Shown here one piece after another: positions 50,350 through 59,201 of a DNA stretch of 64,000 bases; position 1 is the first letter of the stretch, and each line of letters starts with the position of its first letter. Location: the NCBI GenBank assembly GCA_029865885.1, contig JARXAK010000231.1, positions 1 through 64,000 on the forward strand, written 5' to 3'. Source of the stretch: Rhizobium sp. (GTDB taxonomy: Bacteria; Pseudomonadota; Alphaproteobacteria; Rhizobiales; Rhizobiaceae). A program made the position numbers and the translations under genes. The notes under the pieces were generated by a model, which did not search any database, was not told where the DNA came from, and saw nothing but the letters and a program-made list of their open reading frames with translations.

Positions 50350-51522
50350 ATGTTCGACAAGCTCGCCTCCCAGCCCAATGACCCGCTGCTCGCCCTGATC
50401 GGGCTCTACAATGCTGATGACCGTGCGGATAAGATCGACCTGGGTGTCGGGGTCTACCGTGATGATCTGGGCCGCACGCCGGTCATGCGCTCGGTGAAAG
50501 CTGCCGAGAAGGAACTGCTGGAGAAGCAGGACAGCAAATCCTATGTCGCACCGGAAGGCGACCGGGTGTTCCTCGACCTGCTCTGGGACCTCGTCGGCGG
50601 CAAGGGCCATGGCAAATTTGCTGCCGGTGTCCAGACACCAGGCGGCTCCGGGGCGCTGCGTCTCGCTTCTGATCTCATTGCCCGCGCGGGCAGCGGTCGT
50701 CTGCATCTCGGCCTGCCCAGCTGGCCGAACCATGCCGGCATCTTCGGCGCGACCGGCCTCAATGTCGAAACCTATCCCTATTTCGATGTCCCGACCCAGG
50801 ATGTGCGTTTCGCCAGCATGATGAAGGCGCTGAGCAGCGCACCGCGCGGTGATGCCGTGCTCATTCATGCGAGCTGCCACAACCCGACAGGGGCGACACT
50901 GACGCTGGCTCAGTGGGAAGAGCTCGCCGCCGTGATCGGCGAGCGGCGCCTCGTGCCGCTGATCGATTCCGCCTATCAGGGTTTCGGCGCCGGCATCGAG
51001 GAGGATGTGGCCGGCCTGCGCACCATCCTCGCCGCAGCACCGGAAGCGCTGGTCGCCGTCTCCTGCTCGAAATCCTTCGGCATCTACCGTGAGCGCACGG
51101 GCGCGATCTTTGCCGTCGCCGAGACCCAGGAAGCGGCTGACATCGCCCGCTCCAATCTCGTGACCATGGCCCGCACCAGCTATTCCATGCCGCCGGACCA
51201 TGGCGCGGCCGTCGTCCGCACGATCCTGTCCACCGATAGCTTGCGTCAGGATTGGATCAACGAGTTGAACAGCATGCGTGACCGCCTGAACGGCCTGCGC
51301 CGCGAACTGGCGGCAGCACTCGGGGATGGCTGGCAGTTGGCGCCGCAGATCGCCGAACAACAGGGCATGTTCTCGCTGCTGCCGCTGAAGGAAGCGGACG
51401 TTCTGGCACTGCGCAAGTATCACGGCATCTATATGCCGACCTCTGGACGCATCAACATCGCGGGCCTGAAGAGCCAGGATATCCCGCGCGTTGCCAGCGT
51501 GCTGAAACCGCTTCTGGGCTGA
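50350..51522 (+). CDS. Aromatic/aspartate aminotransferase
   Basis: A 390-aa PLP enzyme of the class I aspartate/tyrosine aminotransferase type (TyrB/AspC, bacterial short form). The PLP lysine is K241 in SCSKSFGIYRERTG. Substrate and cofactor landmarks are GVGVYRDD, TPGGSGALRLASD, PSWPNHAGIF, HASCHNPTGAT and DSAYQGFG. It transfers the amino group between aromatic amino acids or aspartate and 2-oxoglutarate. The AAGGT ribosome-binding site precedes the ATG. It is divergent from the Lrp gene, its likely regulator. Confidence 0.93.
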   Translation: MFDKLASQPNDPLLALIGLYNADDRADKIDLGVGVYRDDLGRTPVMRSVKAAEKELLEKQDSKSYVAPEGDRVFLDLLWDLVGGKGHGKFAAGVQTPGGSGALRLASDLIARAGSGRLHLGLPSWPNHAGIFGATGLNVETYPYFDVPTQDVRFASMMKALSSAPRGDAVLIHASCHNPTGATLTLAQWEELAAVIGERRLVPLIDSAYQGFGAGIEEDVAGLRTILAAAPEALVAVSCSKSFGIYRERTGAIFAVAETQEAADIARSNLVTMARTSYSMPPDHGAAVVRTILSTDSLRQDWINELNSMRDRLNGLRRELAAALGDGWQLAPQIAEQQGMFSLLPLKEADVLALRKYHGIYMPTSGRINIAGLKSQDIPRVASVLKPLLG

Positions 51523-51527
51523 ACACC

Positions 51528-52154
51528 ATGACCACGACCACCGCAAAACAGGCGGGCGCCGAGCGCCACCGCCTCTATGAAGACGTGCTTGCGATGATCT
51601 CGGGCACGATGTTCGTCTCACTGGGGACGCTGATCTACACGGAGACCATGCTGACGGTCGGATCGAGTGCCGGTCTGGCCCTGCTCCTGTCCTATGTCAG
51701 CGGCTGGGGTTTTGGCCTGATCTTCTTCATCGTCAACCTGCCCTTCTATATCCTGGCGGTGAAGCGCATGGGCTGGGCCTTTACGCTGCGCACCTTCACG
51801 GCAGTCGCTCTGGTCTCGATCCTGTCGAAGCTGAACAGTCAGTGGATCGATTTCTCCTATCTCAATCCGCTCTATGCGACTGTCATCGGTGGCGGGTTGA
51901 TCGGCACCGGTCTTTTGATGCTGTTCCGACATCGTACCGGTCTCGGCGGCATCAATATCCTCGCGATGTATCTGCAGGAGAAGACGGGGCTACGCGCCGG
52001 CTATTTCCAGCTCGGCGTCGATCTCGCGATCCTTGCCGCCGCGTTTTTCGTGCTGCCCGCCGACCGCCTGGCACTCTCGGTCCTCGGAGCCGCGATCGCC
52101 AATCTGATCCTGGCGATCAACCACAAGCCGGGCCGCTACATGGGCCTCAGCTGA
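51528..52154 (+). CDS. YitT family membrane protein
   Basis: A 208-aa protein with five or six hydrophobic segments (FVSLGTLIYTETMLTVG; LALLLSYVSGWGFGLIFFIVNLPFYIL; FRHRTGLGGINILAMYLQ; LAILAAAFFVLPADRL). The family is of unknown function, found in the inner membrane. It begins 6 bp after the aminotransferase and is probably cotranscribed with it. It converges with the iron-type ABC operon, with 15 bp between stops. Confidence 0.88.
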   Translation: MTTTTAKQAGAERHRLYEDVLAMISGTMFVSLGTLIYTETMLTVGSSAGLALLLSYVSGWGFGLIFFIVNLPFYILAVKRMGWAFTLRTFTAVALVSILSKLNSQWIDFSYLNPLYATVIGGGLIGTGLLMLFRHRTGLGGINILAMYLQEKTGLRAGYFQLGVDLAILAAAFFVLPADRLALSVLGAAIANLILAINHKPGRYMGLS

Positions 52155-52169
52155 GCGCCGTATTCAGGC

Positions 52170-52922
52170 TTACGCCAGTGCAGCATCCACGATGACGAGC
52201 GGACGTCCCTGCGTGCAGGCCTCGATGCGGGCGTCCACCCGGTAGACATCTCGAAGCAGGGCAGGGGTGATCACCTCGGTGGTCGCCCCGCTCGCAACCA
52301 GTCGACCGTCTGCCACGACGAGCGCATGGTCGCAGTAGCGCATCGCATGGTTCAGGTCGTGGAGGGCGATCAGCACGGCAATCCCGCTTTCCGCCGCGAG
52401 TTGGCGCATGAACTGCAGCACCTCGATCTGCCGGAAAAGATCCAGCGCCGAGGTCGGCTCGTCCATCAAAAGCACTTCCGGCTTGCGCACGAGTGCCTGG
52501 GCGATCGCGACCAGCTGTCGCTGGCCACCCGAGAGTTCGCCGAGATCTCGGAAGGCGAGGTCAGAAATCCTCAAGGACGCGAGAATGCGGTCGATCTCCA
52601 AAAGCTCGTTGTCGGCGACCTTCCAGCCGGAACCCTGCTTGGAAGCGAGAAGCACGCTCTCATAGACAGTGAGCACGGCGTTGGCGCCGGTGTCCTGCGG
52701 CATGTAACAGATAGGACGGAGGCTCTCCTCGCCGGACAGATGCACGACGCCTTCGCCTTTCAGCAACCCGGCGATCCGCTTGAACAGCGTCGACTTGCCG
52801 GCGGCATTCGGGCCAATGACCGCCGTCAGCACGCCGCCTGTTATGTCGCCGGTGTTGATATCGGCAAAGACGCGGTGCCGGCCATACTGTGCGCCGAGCG
52901 CTTCGAGCCTGAGGGCTACCAT
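52170..52922 (-). CDS. Iron-siderophore type ABC transporter ATP-binding protein (FecE-like)
   Basis: A 250-aa ATPase with Walker A GPNAAGKST near residue 37, signature LSGGQRQLVAIAQAL, Walker B VLLMDEPTSALD and H-loop ALHDLNHAM. Of the FecE/BtuD/FhuC group. It is the last gene of the operon: binding protein, permease, ATPase, all on the minus strand. The overlap with the permease stop (52916-52922) indicates coupling. Confidence 0.94.
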   Translation of the reverse strand: MVALRLEALGAQYGRHRVFADINTGDITGGVLTAVIGPNAAGKSTLFKRIAGLLKGEGVVHLSGEESLRPICYMPQDTGANAVLTVYESVLLASKQGSGWKVADNELLEIDRILASLRISDLAFRDLGELSGGQRQLVAIAQALVRKPEVLLMDEPTSALDLFRQIEVLQFMRQLAAESGIAVLIALHDLNHAMRYCDHALVVADGRLVASGATTEVITPALLRDVYRVDARIEACTQGRPLVIVDAALA

Positions 52923-53980
52923 GCGCGCCTCCTGTTGGTGAAGATAAGTGAAAAGAAGAAGGGCACGCCGACAAGGGCCGTGATCACCCCGATCGGCATG
53001 ATGGCGCCGGGGATCAGCATCTTCGAGACCACCGACGTGACCGAAAGCAGCAGCGCACCGCAGAGCACGGAGCCGGGCAGGAAGAAACGCTGGTCCTCGC
53101 CGAGCAGCATGCGGGCGATATGCGGGCCGACGAGACCGATGAAGCCGATCGTGCCGACGAAGGAGACCGGGATTGCGGCGAGCAAACTCACGAGCAACAT
53201 GGTCTCAAGCCTGAGCGCCCGGACATTAACGCCGAACGAGGCCGCCTTGTCGTCCCCTAAGCGAAGCGCCGTCAGCGCCCAGGCGCGACGCGCAAACAGA
53301 GGTACGCAGAAGACCAGCACGGCAAAGGTGACGGCCACCTTGCTCCAGGTCGCCTTGGTGAGCGATCCCATGGTCCAGAAGACGACGGCGGCGAGCGCCT
53401 GTTCGGAGGCGAGATATTCAAGCAGCGACAGCAGCGCGTTGAAGGTGAAAACCAGCGCGATGCCGAGCAGCACGATCGTTTCCACCGTGACCCCGCGCAT
53501 GGTCGACACGCCGTAGATAAACATCGAGGCGAGCATCGCCATCAGGAAGGCGTTGATCGGCACCATATACTGGACGGCGGCCGGAAACACGGCGACACCC
53601 GCGACAAGCCCGAGCGCCGCGCCGAAGCCGGCAGCGGCGGAAATTCCGAGCGTAAACGGCGAGGCGAGCGGATTGGCAAGGATCGTCTGCATCTGGGCGC
53701 CGGCAAGCGACAGACAGGCGCCGACGGTGACCGCCATCAGCGCAATCGGCATCCGGATATCCCAGATGACAACGCGCAGCTGGTTGCCAGCCGAGGCTGG
53801 ATCCCAGATCGTCGCGACGACTTCCGAAAGGGTGTAGCGGGCCGGCCCATAGGCCATGTCGACGGCAATCGACAGCAAGAGACAGACAAAGAGCCCGGCC
53901 AGAATGGCCAGGCGCTTCGCCGTCAGGCTTCGATAGGTGTCGCTGGAGGCCGGAAGTGCCGTTTCGACGGTGGTAGCCAT
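52916..53980 (-). CDS. FecCD-family iron-siderophore type permease
   Basis: A 354-aa inner-membrane permease with about nine hydrophobic segments. It belongs to the FecCD/BtuC family; recognisable are TIWDPASAGNQLRVVIWDIRMPIALMA (start of the conserved region), AGAQMQTILANPLASPFTLGIS, and GFIGLVGPHIARMLLGEDQRF. I use ATG 53980 (M10 of the longer frame from 54007). Only one permease is present, so a homodimer is likely. Confidence 0.93.
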   Translation of the reverse strand: MATTVETALPASSDTYRSLTAKRLAILAGLFVCLLLSIAVDMAYGPARYTLSEVVATIWDPASAGNQLRVVIWDIRMPIALMAVTVGACLSLAGAQMQTILANPLASPFTLGISAAAGFGAALGLVAGVAVFPAAVQYMVPINAFLMAMLASMFIYGVSTMRGVTVETIVLLGIALVFTFNALLSLLEYLASEQALAAVVFWTMGSLTKATWSKVAVTFAVLVFCVPLFARRAWALTALRLGDDKAASFGVNVRALRLETMLLVSLLAAIPVSFVGTIGFIGLVGPHIARMLLGEDQRFFLPGSVLCGALLLSVTSVVSKMLIPGAIMPIGVITALVGVPFFFSLIFTNRRRAW

Positions 53981-54047
53981 GGATGTGTCCTGCAGATGGT
54001 GCCTCAAACGGCAAGTGGCCGGCGGTTGCCCGCCGGCCGGATGGAGA

Positions 54048-55187
54048 TCAGGAGCCTGCCTTCACCGAGGCGAAGTAGCCGGAGTGATAGTCGACCGGCA
54101 GGAAGCGCTCATGCATTTCCTTGAAGGTGGCGTCCGCATCGAGATCCTTGAACAGATCCGGATGCAGCCACTTGGCGATCTGCTGCACGGCAACGAACTG
54201 GTAGGGGCTGTTGTAGAACTGGTGCCAGATGGCGTGCACGTTGCCATCCTGCACGGCCTTGATGTCGGTGAAGCCGGGGCGCTTCATCAGCTCGGAGAGC
54301 TTGCGCGCGGCTTCGGCCTTGTCGGCACCCGGGCCAACGCCAACCCACTTGCCGCCGGGAACATACAGTTCCCAGTTCGAGCCAGTGACGATCACCTGGT
54401 CGGGATTGGAGGCAATGATCTGCTCAGGGTTCACGGTACCGAAGGTGCCGGGAATGATGTCCTTGGCCATGTTGATGCCGCCGGCGAGTTCAACCATCTT
54501 GCCGAAGTTCTCATTGCCGAAGGACATGCAGCAATCGTCGGAATAACCACCGGCGCGCTCCATGAAGACAACCGGCTTCTTGAGATCCGACTGCTTGGCC
54601 AGCACATCTGTTACCTTGGCGATCTGCTCGTCGTGGAACTTGACGAATTCTTCGGCGCGCTCTTCCTTGCCGAACAGCTTGCCGATGATACGCATCGAAT
54701 CATCCGTGTGCTCCATCGGCTTCTCGCGGAAGTCGATATAGACGAGCGGAATGCCGACGGCGGCGAGCTTTTCGATATAGCCGCTTTCTTCGGTCGCCGA
54801 CTTCGCTTCCGTGTTCATGATGATGACGTCGGGCTTCAGCGCGACCGCCTGCTCGATATCGAAGGTGCCGTCCTTCATCCCGCCGAAGGTCGGGATCTTT
54901 TCCATCTCGGGATATTTCTTCAGGTAGATGTTGTAGCCGTCGAGGTCGGCCTTCTTGAAGTCGTCGCGCCAACCGATGACACGGCCGAAGGGATTGTCGG
55001 TGTCGAGCGCTGCGGTGAAATAGATCTGGCGACCTTCACCAAGGATGACGCGTTCGACCGGAACGCTGACTTCAACCTCGCGGCCGGTGATGTCCTTGAT
55101 CTTCACGGTTTCGCCGGCCAGGGCGACGCCTGAAAAAAGAACGAGCGAAATCGCGGCGGCAGAAGCCACCTTCTCCATTTTGAACAC
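54048..55187 (-). CDS. Iron/siderophore-type ABC transporter substrate-binding protein
   Basis: A 379-aa periplasmic protein with a signal peptide (residues 1-25, AAAISLVLFSGVALAG) and the TroA/FepB-like fold: ITGREVEVSVPVERVIL, EQAVALKPDVIIMN and DGNVHAIWHQFYNSPYQF. The length is greater than typical FepB. A Cys-Cys pair (DDCCMSFGNENFGK) is notable. The ligand could be a ferric siderophore, haem, a corrinoid or another metal complex. It is the first gene of the operon and is divergent from a methyltransferase gene. An in-frame ATG at 55178 is an alternative start. Confidence 0.9.
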   Translation of the reverse strand: MFKMEKVASAAAISLVLFSGVALAGETVKIKDITGREVEVSVPVERVILGEGRQIYFTAALDTDNPFGRVIGWRDDFKKADLDGYNIYLKKYPEMEKIPTFGGMKDGTFDIEQAVALKPDVIIMNTEAKSATEESGYIEKLAAVGIPLVYIDFREKPMEHTDDSMRIIGKLFGKEERAEEFVKFHDEQIAKVTDVLAKQSDLKKPVVFMERAGGYSDDCCMSFGNENFGKMVELAGGINMAKDIIPGTFGTVNPEQIIASNPDQVIVTGSNWELYVPGGKWVGVGPGADKAEAARKLSELMKRPGFTDIKAVQDGNVHAIWHQFYNSPYQFVAVQQIAKWLHPDLFKDLDADATFKEMHERFLPVDYHSGYFASVKAGS

Positions 55188-55303
55188 GATCAGTTCTCCT
55201 GTTTGTGATTTGTCGTGATCTATGTTTTTATGAGTTTGACAGTCAAGAATTATCTTTTAGAAGTCTTCCAACCTCCTTGGCCCGGAATCGGAAGACCGCG
55301 AAA
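55188..55303. promoter_or_regulatory. Divergent promoter region of the iron-type ABC operon and the methyltransferase
   Basis: The 116-bp gap is AT-rich relative to neighbours. TTGACA at about 55236 is followed after about 14 bp by TATCTT, a possible plus-strand promoter. An iron-responsive (Fur, RirA or Irr) site would be expected if the operon imports iron, but I cannot point to one securely. Confidence 0.35.
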
Positions 55304-56107
55304 ATGCAAGCTCTTAGCGCCATCTCGAATCATGACCTTCGCGACGAAATCAAAGCTTACTGGTCGCTGCGCGCTGAAACATTCGACAGTCAGCCGGGTC
55401 ACGAGATCTTTTCCGAGGAAGAAAAAGCTGCCTGGCACGCGCTGTTTCTGAAACATCTCGGGCAAGGACAGGGCCGCTCCGCACTTGATCTGGCCTGCGG
55501 CACGGCCGTGGTTTCACACCTGCTCGATGATCTCGGCTTCAGGGTCACCGGAATGGATTGGGCGGAGCCCATGCTTGAGCGCGCCCGCGCCAAAGCCAAG
55601 GCCAGGGGCCGGCAGATCCGCTTCCTGATGGGTGATGCCGAGCGAACCATGGAAGACGACGATAGCTATGACGTCATTACCAACCGCCATCTCGTCTGGA
55701 CGCTGGTCGATCCGCTTGCCTGCTTCAAGGAATGGCACCGGGTCTTGAAGCCCGGCGGCAAGGTGCTGATCGTCGACGGCGATTTCGTCAATACCTCGAA
55801 GCTGACACGCCTCCTGAAGATGCTGACGCGTATGGCGAGCCGTGCCGGTCTTGCCCGCGATGCCCTTCACGGGGCGCCGAGTGCTGACATGGCGGATACG
55901 CATAATCGTATCCTGTCGCGGGTCCACTTTTCGGGCGGCGCCCATGCGGATGCGGTTGCCGACCTGCTGCGGCAGGCAGGCTTCTCAAAGGTCACCGTCG
56001 ATCACAACATGGGTGCGATCCACAAGGCGCAGCGCAAGAACTTCTCCTTCTTCAAGGGGTTGGAGCGTGCCACCCAGCATCGCTACGCGATCTGCGCGGA
56101 GAAGTGA
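55304..56107 (+). CDS. Class I SAM-dependent methyltransferase
   Basis: The 267-aa methyltransferase has the SAM-binding motif I ALDLACGTAVVSHLL at residues about 60-75, the acidic second strand VTGMDWAEPML, and post-motif strands DSYDVITNRHLVWTL and VLKPGGKVLIVDGD. The substrate is unknown. Divergence from an iron-type ABC operon suggests modification of a metallophore or cofactor, which is inference. I use ATG 55304 with GGAAGA upstream; the frame from 55205 adds 33 unconserved residues. Confidence 0.9.
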   Translation: MQALSAISNHDLRDEIKAYWSLRAETFDSQPGHEIFSEEEKAAWHALFLKHLGQGQGRSALDLACGTAVVSHLLDDLGFRVTGMDWAEPMLERARAKAKARGRQIRFLMGDAERTMEDDDSYDVITNRHLVWTLVDPLACFKEWHRVLKPGGKVLIVDGDFVNTSKLTRLLKMLTRMASRAGLARDALHGAPSADMADTHNRILSRVHFSGGAHADAVADLLRQAGFSKVTVDHNMGAIHKAQRKNFSFFKGLERATQHRYAICAEK

Positions 56108-56210
56108 GCTCCCGGGGCTTTGCCCTGCTGACAGTTTAAGTCGTTCAGGCTGCAGGATACGCGCGGCGATCACCCGAAGATCGCCGCCGGATTTACACGC
56201 CTTGAAGACT

Positions 56211-56224
56211 GATATACTAATATC
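56211..56224. promoter_or_regulatory. Inverted repeat before the gntR gene, candidate operator
   Basis: GATAT-ACTA-ATATC is a perfect 5-bp inverted repeat with a 4-bp spacer, 18 bp upstream of the gntR ATG and just before its ribosome-binding site (AGAGAGGGG). Autoregulatory binding by the GntR product is plausible. The spacing and AT richness are compatible with FadR-type sites. Confidence 0.45.
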
Positions 56225-56242
56225 TCAGTTAGAGAGGGGCGC

Positions 56243-56977
56243 ATGCCGGAGATGGACAAGAGCAACCCGAGAGCGCGCAGCGTTCCGGCCGAGCATCATC
56301 GGGGGAGAACGCGTGACGGACGTGCGGCGACCCGGATTCATGCGGTTCTTCGCGATGAAATCGTCGAAATGCATTTGAAGCCACTTGAGACCCTGAATGA
56401 GAAGCAGCTTGGGCAGCGCTTTGGTGTCAGCCGAACACCCGTGCGCGAGGCATTGTTGCGGCTGGCAGACGAGGGGCTTGTCGAGATCTATCCGCAATCC
56501 GGAACCTTTGTTTCCCGCATTCCGCGCCGTGCGCTCTATGAAGCCATTCTGATCCGCAAGTCGCTTGAGGTGACCACGGTGTCCCTGGCGATTGCTGCCA
56601 TGAAGGACGCGGACAGATTGCCGGCCCTTGAGGAAAATCAGGCCGCCTTGATCAAGGCGGCGGAGGCCGGAGACATTCCGCTTTTCCATAGAGTCGACAG
56701 CGAGTTTCACCGGTTGATCGGCAACATTGCCGGCTATCCCGGGATCTGGACGGTTATCGCGCAGGTCAAGGTCCACATCGACCGCTATCGGTTTGTGACG
56801 CTCCCGCAAAAGGGGCGGTTGGATCTCGTGATCGCCGAGCATGCCGCGATCATCGACGGAATGCGTCGCCGCGACGAGGGCGCGGCGGTGCTGGCGATGA
56901 GCCAGCACATTGGCAGGATGACCGAGGAGCTGGATGATATCGAGCATCTCGACCCTGACCTGTTTCTCGACATTTAA
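56243..56977 (+). CDS. GntR-family regulator with FCD domain
   Basis: The 244-aa protein has a GntR winged HTH at residues about 30-95 (IHAVLRDEIVEMHLKPLETLNEKQLGQRFGVSRTPVREALLRLADEGLVE) followed by an all-helical FCD ligand domain with metal-type residues in DSEFHRLIG and EHAAIIDGM. It is the first gene of a block with a KduD-like reductase and KdgK-like kinase, so it probably responds to a sugar acid and controls that short pathway. Confidence 0.92.
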   Translation: MPEMDKSNPRARSVPAEHHRGRTRDGRAATRIHAVLRDEIVEMHLKPLETLNEKQLGQRFGVSRTPVREALLRLADEGLVEIYPQSGTFVSRIPRRALYEAILIRKSLEVTTVSLAIAAMKDADRLPALEENQAALIKAAEAGDIPLFHRVDSEFHRLIGNIAGYPGIWTVIAQVKVHIDRYRFVTLPQKGRLDLVIAEHAAIIDGMRRRDEGAAVLAMSQHIGRMTEELDDIEHLDPDLFLDI

Positions 56978-57018
56978 ATCAACAGCCAAGCTTTGCCAGA
57001 TACTCCGGGAGGACCACC

Positions 57019-57774
57019 TTGAAGCCATCATTCGATCTTTCAGGCCGCGTGGCCATCGTCACCGGCGCCAATACCGGTATCGGCCAGGGCCTGGCCGTTG
57101 CCCTTGCCGGGGCCGGTGCGGCCGTTCTGGGCGTCGGCCGATCCAGCATGAGCGAAACAGAAGCCTTGATCAACGCAGGCGGCGGACGCTTCGCATCCTT
57201 CTCCGCCGATCTCTCGACGATTGAGCCGGTGGACGCAATCGTCGAGGCTGCCGTATCGGCCTTCGGATCTGTCGATATCCTCGTCAACAATGCAGGCATC
57301 ATCCGCCGTGCTGACGCGATCGACTTCACCGAGGCCGACTGGGACGCTGTCATGGACGTCAACCTGAAGACGGCGTTTTTCCTCTCTCAGGCTGCCGCCA
57401 GACGCATGATCCCGAATGGCCGAGGCAAGATTATCAACATCGCGTCGATGCTGTCTTTCCAGGGTGGCATCCGCATTCCCTCCTACACGGCGTCCAAGAG
57501 CGGTCTTGCCGGGCTGACCCGCCTGCTGGCCTGTGAATGGGCCGCCAAGGGCATCAACGTGAATGCGATTGCGCCCGGTTATTTCGTCACCAACAACACG
57601 ACCGCGCTTCGGGAAGATCCGAAGCGCTCGAGTGACATTCTTGGGCGGATCCCTGCAGGGCGGTGGGGGAATCCTGAAGAGCTCGGCGGCGCGGCAGTCT
57701 TTCTGGCGTCCGATGCCTCCGCTTACGTGCATGGCACCATCCTCCCCGTCGACGGCGGTTGGCTGGCACGTTAA
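57019..57774 (+). CDS. kduD: SDR oxidoreductase, 2-deoxy-D-gluconate 3-dehydrogenase-like (KduD)
   Basis: The 251-aa reductase has the NAD(P)-binding VTGANTGIGQGLA at residues 14-26, NNAGI, the catalytic S139-type Ser with IPSYTASKSG (Tyr and Lys), and the KduD-like APGYFVTNNT loop. The enzyme interconverts 2-keto-3-deoxygluconate and the 2,5-diketo form in uronate degradation. The start is TTG 57019 behind an excellent GGGAGGA; no ATG fits. It lies 41 bp after gntR and 32 bp before the kinase. Family members are variable in substrate, so KduD is a probable assignment. Confidence 0.85.
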   Translation: MKPSFDLSGRVAIVTGANTGIGQGLAVALAGAGAAVLGVGRSSMSETEALINAGGGRFASFSADLSTIEPVDAIVEAAVSAFGSVDILVNNAGIIRRADAIDFTEADWDAVMDVNLKTAFFLSQAAARRMIPNGRGKIINIASMLSFQGGIRIPSYTASKSGLAGLTRLLACEWAAKGINVNAIAPGYFVTNNTTALREDPKRSSDILGRIPAGRWGNPEELGGAAVFLASDASAYVHGTILPVDGGWLAR

Positions 57775-57806
57775 GCAGAAGGGGGGACGCGATAAGGGGG
57801 GAAGAG

Positions 57807-58721
57807 ATGGGACGTATCGTATCGATTGGCGAATGCATGGGCGAGCTCTCGGAAACGGGCACGCCCGGAGCGCTGCAAATGGGTTTTGCCGGAGATACGC
57901 TCAACACGGCCTTTTATCTGCGCCACAGCCTGGGACCTGACTGGCAGGTGGACTATGTGAGCGCCGTCGGCACGGACGGGCTCTCAGACCGGATGGTGGG
58001 TTTTCTGGGAGACCAGGGCATCGGAACCGACCACATACGGCGCCTGACCGACAAGACGATCGGGCTCTACTACATCACCTTGAAAGACGGTGAACGCAGT
58101 TTCACCTATTGGCGTAACGACAGCGCCGCCAAGAGGCTCGCCAGTGATCCCACAGCTCTGGCCCGCGCACTTGAGGGGGCCGATCTCGCCTATTGGTCCG
58201 GCATCACGCTGGCGATCCTGCCCAACCAGGATCGCCTTGCGCTGATCGAGGCGCTCAGCCAGTTTGCGGGCAAAGGGGGGACTGTTGTCTTCGACCCCAA
58301 TCTCCGGCCACGGCTCTGGGACAGTGTGGATACCATGCGCGGCTGGATCCATCGCGCAGCAGCAGTCAGCGAGCTCTGTCTCCCGTCTTTCGAGGACGAG
58401 GCGACCTGGTTTGGCGATGCCGATCCGGCAGCGACGGTGAGACGTTACCAGGCCGAGGGAACAAGACGGGTGATTGTGAAGAATGGCGCCGAACACGTCA
58501 CCTTCGCCACCGGCAACGCTGTGCCGAGCACGCTTGCGATTGCGCCGGTCGAACGGATTGTCGATACAACCGCAGCCGGGGACAGTTTCAATGCGGGGTA
58601 CCTGGCAGCAGAACTCACCGGTTCATCCGTCCAGGATGCCATTGCTGCGGGCGCCAGACTGGCGGGACGAGTGATCGGGGCCAGGGGGGCTCTGATTGCA
58701 GATGCCGTGCAGCACGCCTGA
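57807..58721 (+). CDS. kdgK: Sugar kinase of the PfkB family, 2-keto-3-deoxygluconate kinase-like (KdgK)
   Basis: The 304-aa ribokinase-fold enzyme has the N-terminal IVSIGECMGEL, the substrate lid GFAGDTLNTAFYL, and the C-terminal DTTAAGDSFNAGYLA with the catalytic Asp. KdgK phosphorylates 2-keto-3-deoxygluconate to feed Entner-Doudoroff aldolase. I use ATG 57807 with a strong AAGGGGGGA-type site; an upstream in-frame start at 57759 overlaps kduD. With kduD and gntR it forms a uronate/deoxysugar pathway segment. No aldolase or transporter is seen nearby. Confidence 0.87.
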   Translation: MGRIVSIGECMGELSETGTPGALQMGFAGDTLNTAFYLRHSLGPDWQVDYVSAVGTDGLSDRMVGFLGDQGIGTDHIRRLTDKTIGLYYITLKDGERSFTYWRNDSAAKRLASDPTALARALEGADLAYWSGITLAILPNQDRLALIEALSQFAGKGGTVVFDPNLRPRLWDSVDTMRGWIHRAAAVSELCLPSFEDEATWFGDADPAATVRRYQAEGTRRVIVKNGAEHVTFATGNAVPSTLAIAPVERIVDTTAAGDSFNAGYLAAELTGSSVQDAIAAGARLAGRVIGARGALIADAVQHA

Positions 58722-58734
58722 TCAGCCATAGCCC

Positions 58735-58905
58735 TCAGACAGGGGCGATGGCTCCGCCGAAGAGCGTGAAATAGCCCCAGGCCAACACAAAGGCCGCAAG
58801 AATGCCAACCCAGATCAGTGCCTTCCGGAGGGACGGTGACATCGCGGCCTTCGGCTTTGGCGGCTTGTCTTCGGGTGGGCGCTCGAACTTGATGACGTTC
58901 GACAT
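58735..58905 (-). CDS. Small single-pass membrane protein (56 aa)
   Basis: Reading the minus strand from ATG 58905 gives MSNVIKFERPPEDKPPKPK, then a basic linker, then one membrane helix (ALIWVGILAAFVLAWGYFTLF, residues about 29-49) and a short tail to the TGA at 58735. The KFERP...KPPKP head followed by LRKALIWVG is a pattern I know from small rhizobial proteins. It is well below usual length cut-offs. It converges with the kinase gene, with 13 bp between stops. A role in the inner membrane is likely; function unknown. Confidence 0.7.
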   Translation of the reverse strand: MSNVIKFERPPEDKPPKPKAAMSPSLRKALIWVGILAAFVLAWGYFTLFGGAIAPV

Positions 58906-59201
58906 ACGGTGGCTCTCTTTTGGTACTCTTCTTCAGTAAGCTTCCTGCCATGATCGTGCGGCGACAACAAGACTACCACTTGGGTCTTTATTCCTGTTTC
59001 GGCGCAAGACGGTGAACGCTTTTTTCAAACAACAGCCTGCGATGATCATTGCATCAATGCAACAAGTGTTCCTCAATGTTTCACTTCATGCTTGTCGGCG
59101 GGCTCCCGCGTCGCTAGCGTCCGTTTGGCAGTGAGAATGGTGCTGTCCGGCAAGGCGCTGGACGCTCTCCTGCAGATGATGATGGACCTGACCGAAACGC
59201 A
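58906..59201. other. Gap before the PAS-HTH gene
   Basis: Nearly 300 bp without a supported gene. AT-rich DNA around 59030-59080 (TTTTTTCAAACAACAG; GCAACAAGTGTTCC) probably contains the promoter of the PAS-HTH gene and of the small membrane protein. A partial inverted repeat is possible around CATTGCATCAATG (59048), noted but not claimed as an operator. Confidence 0.35.
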
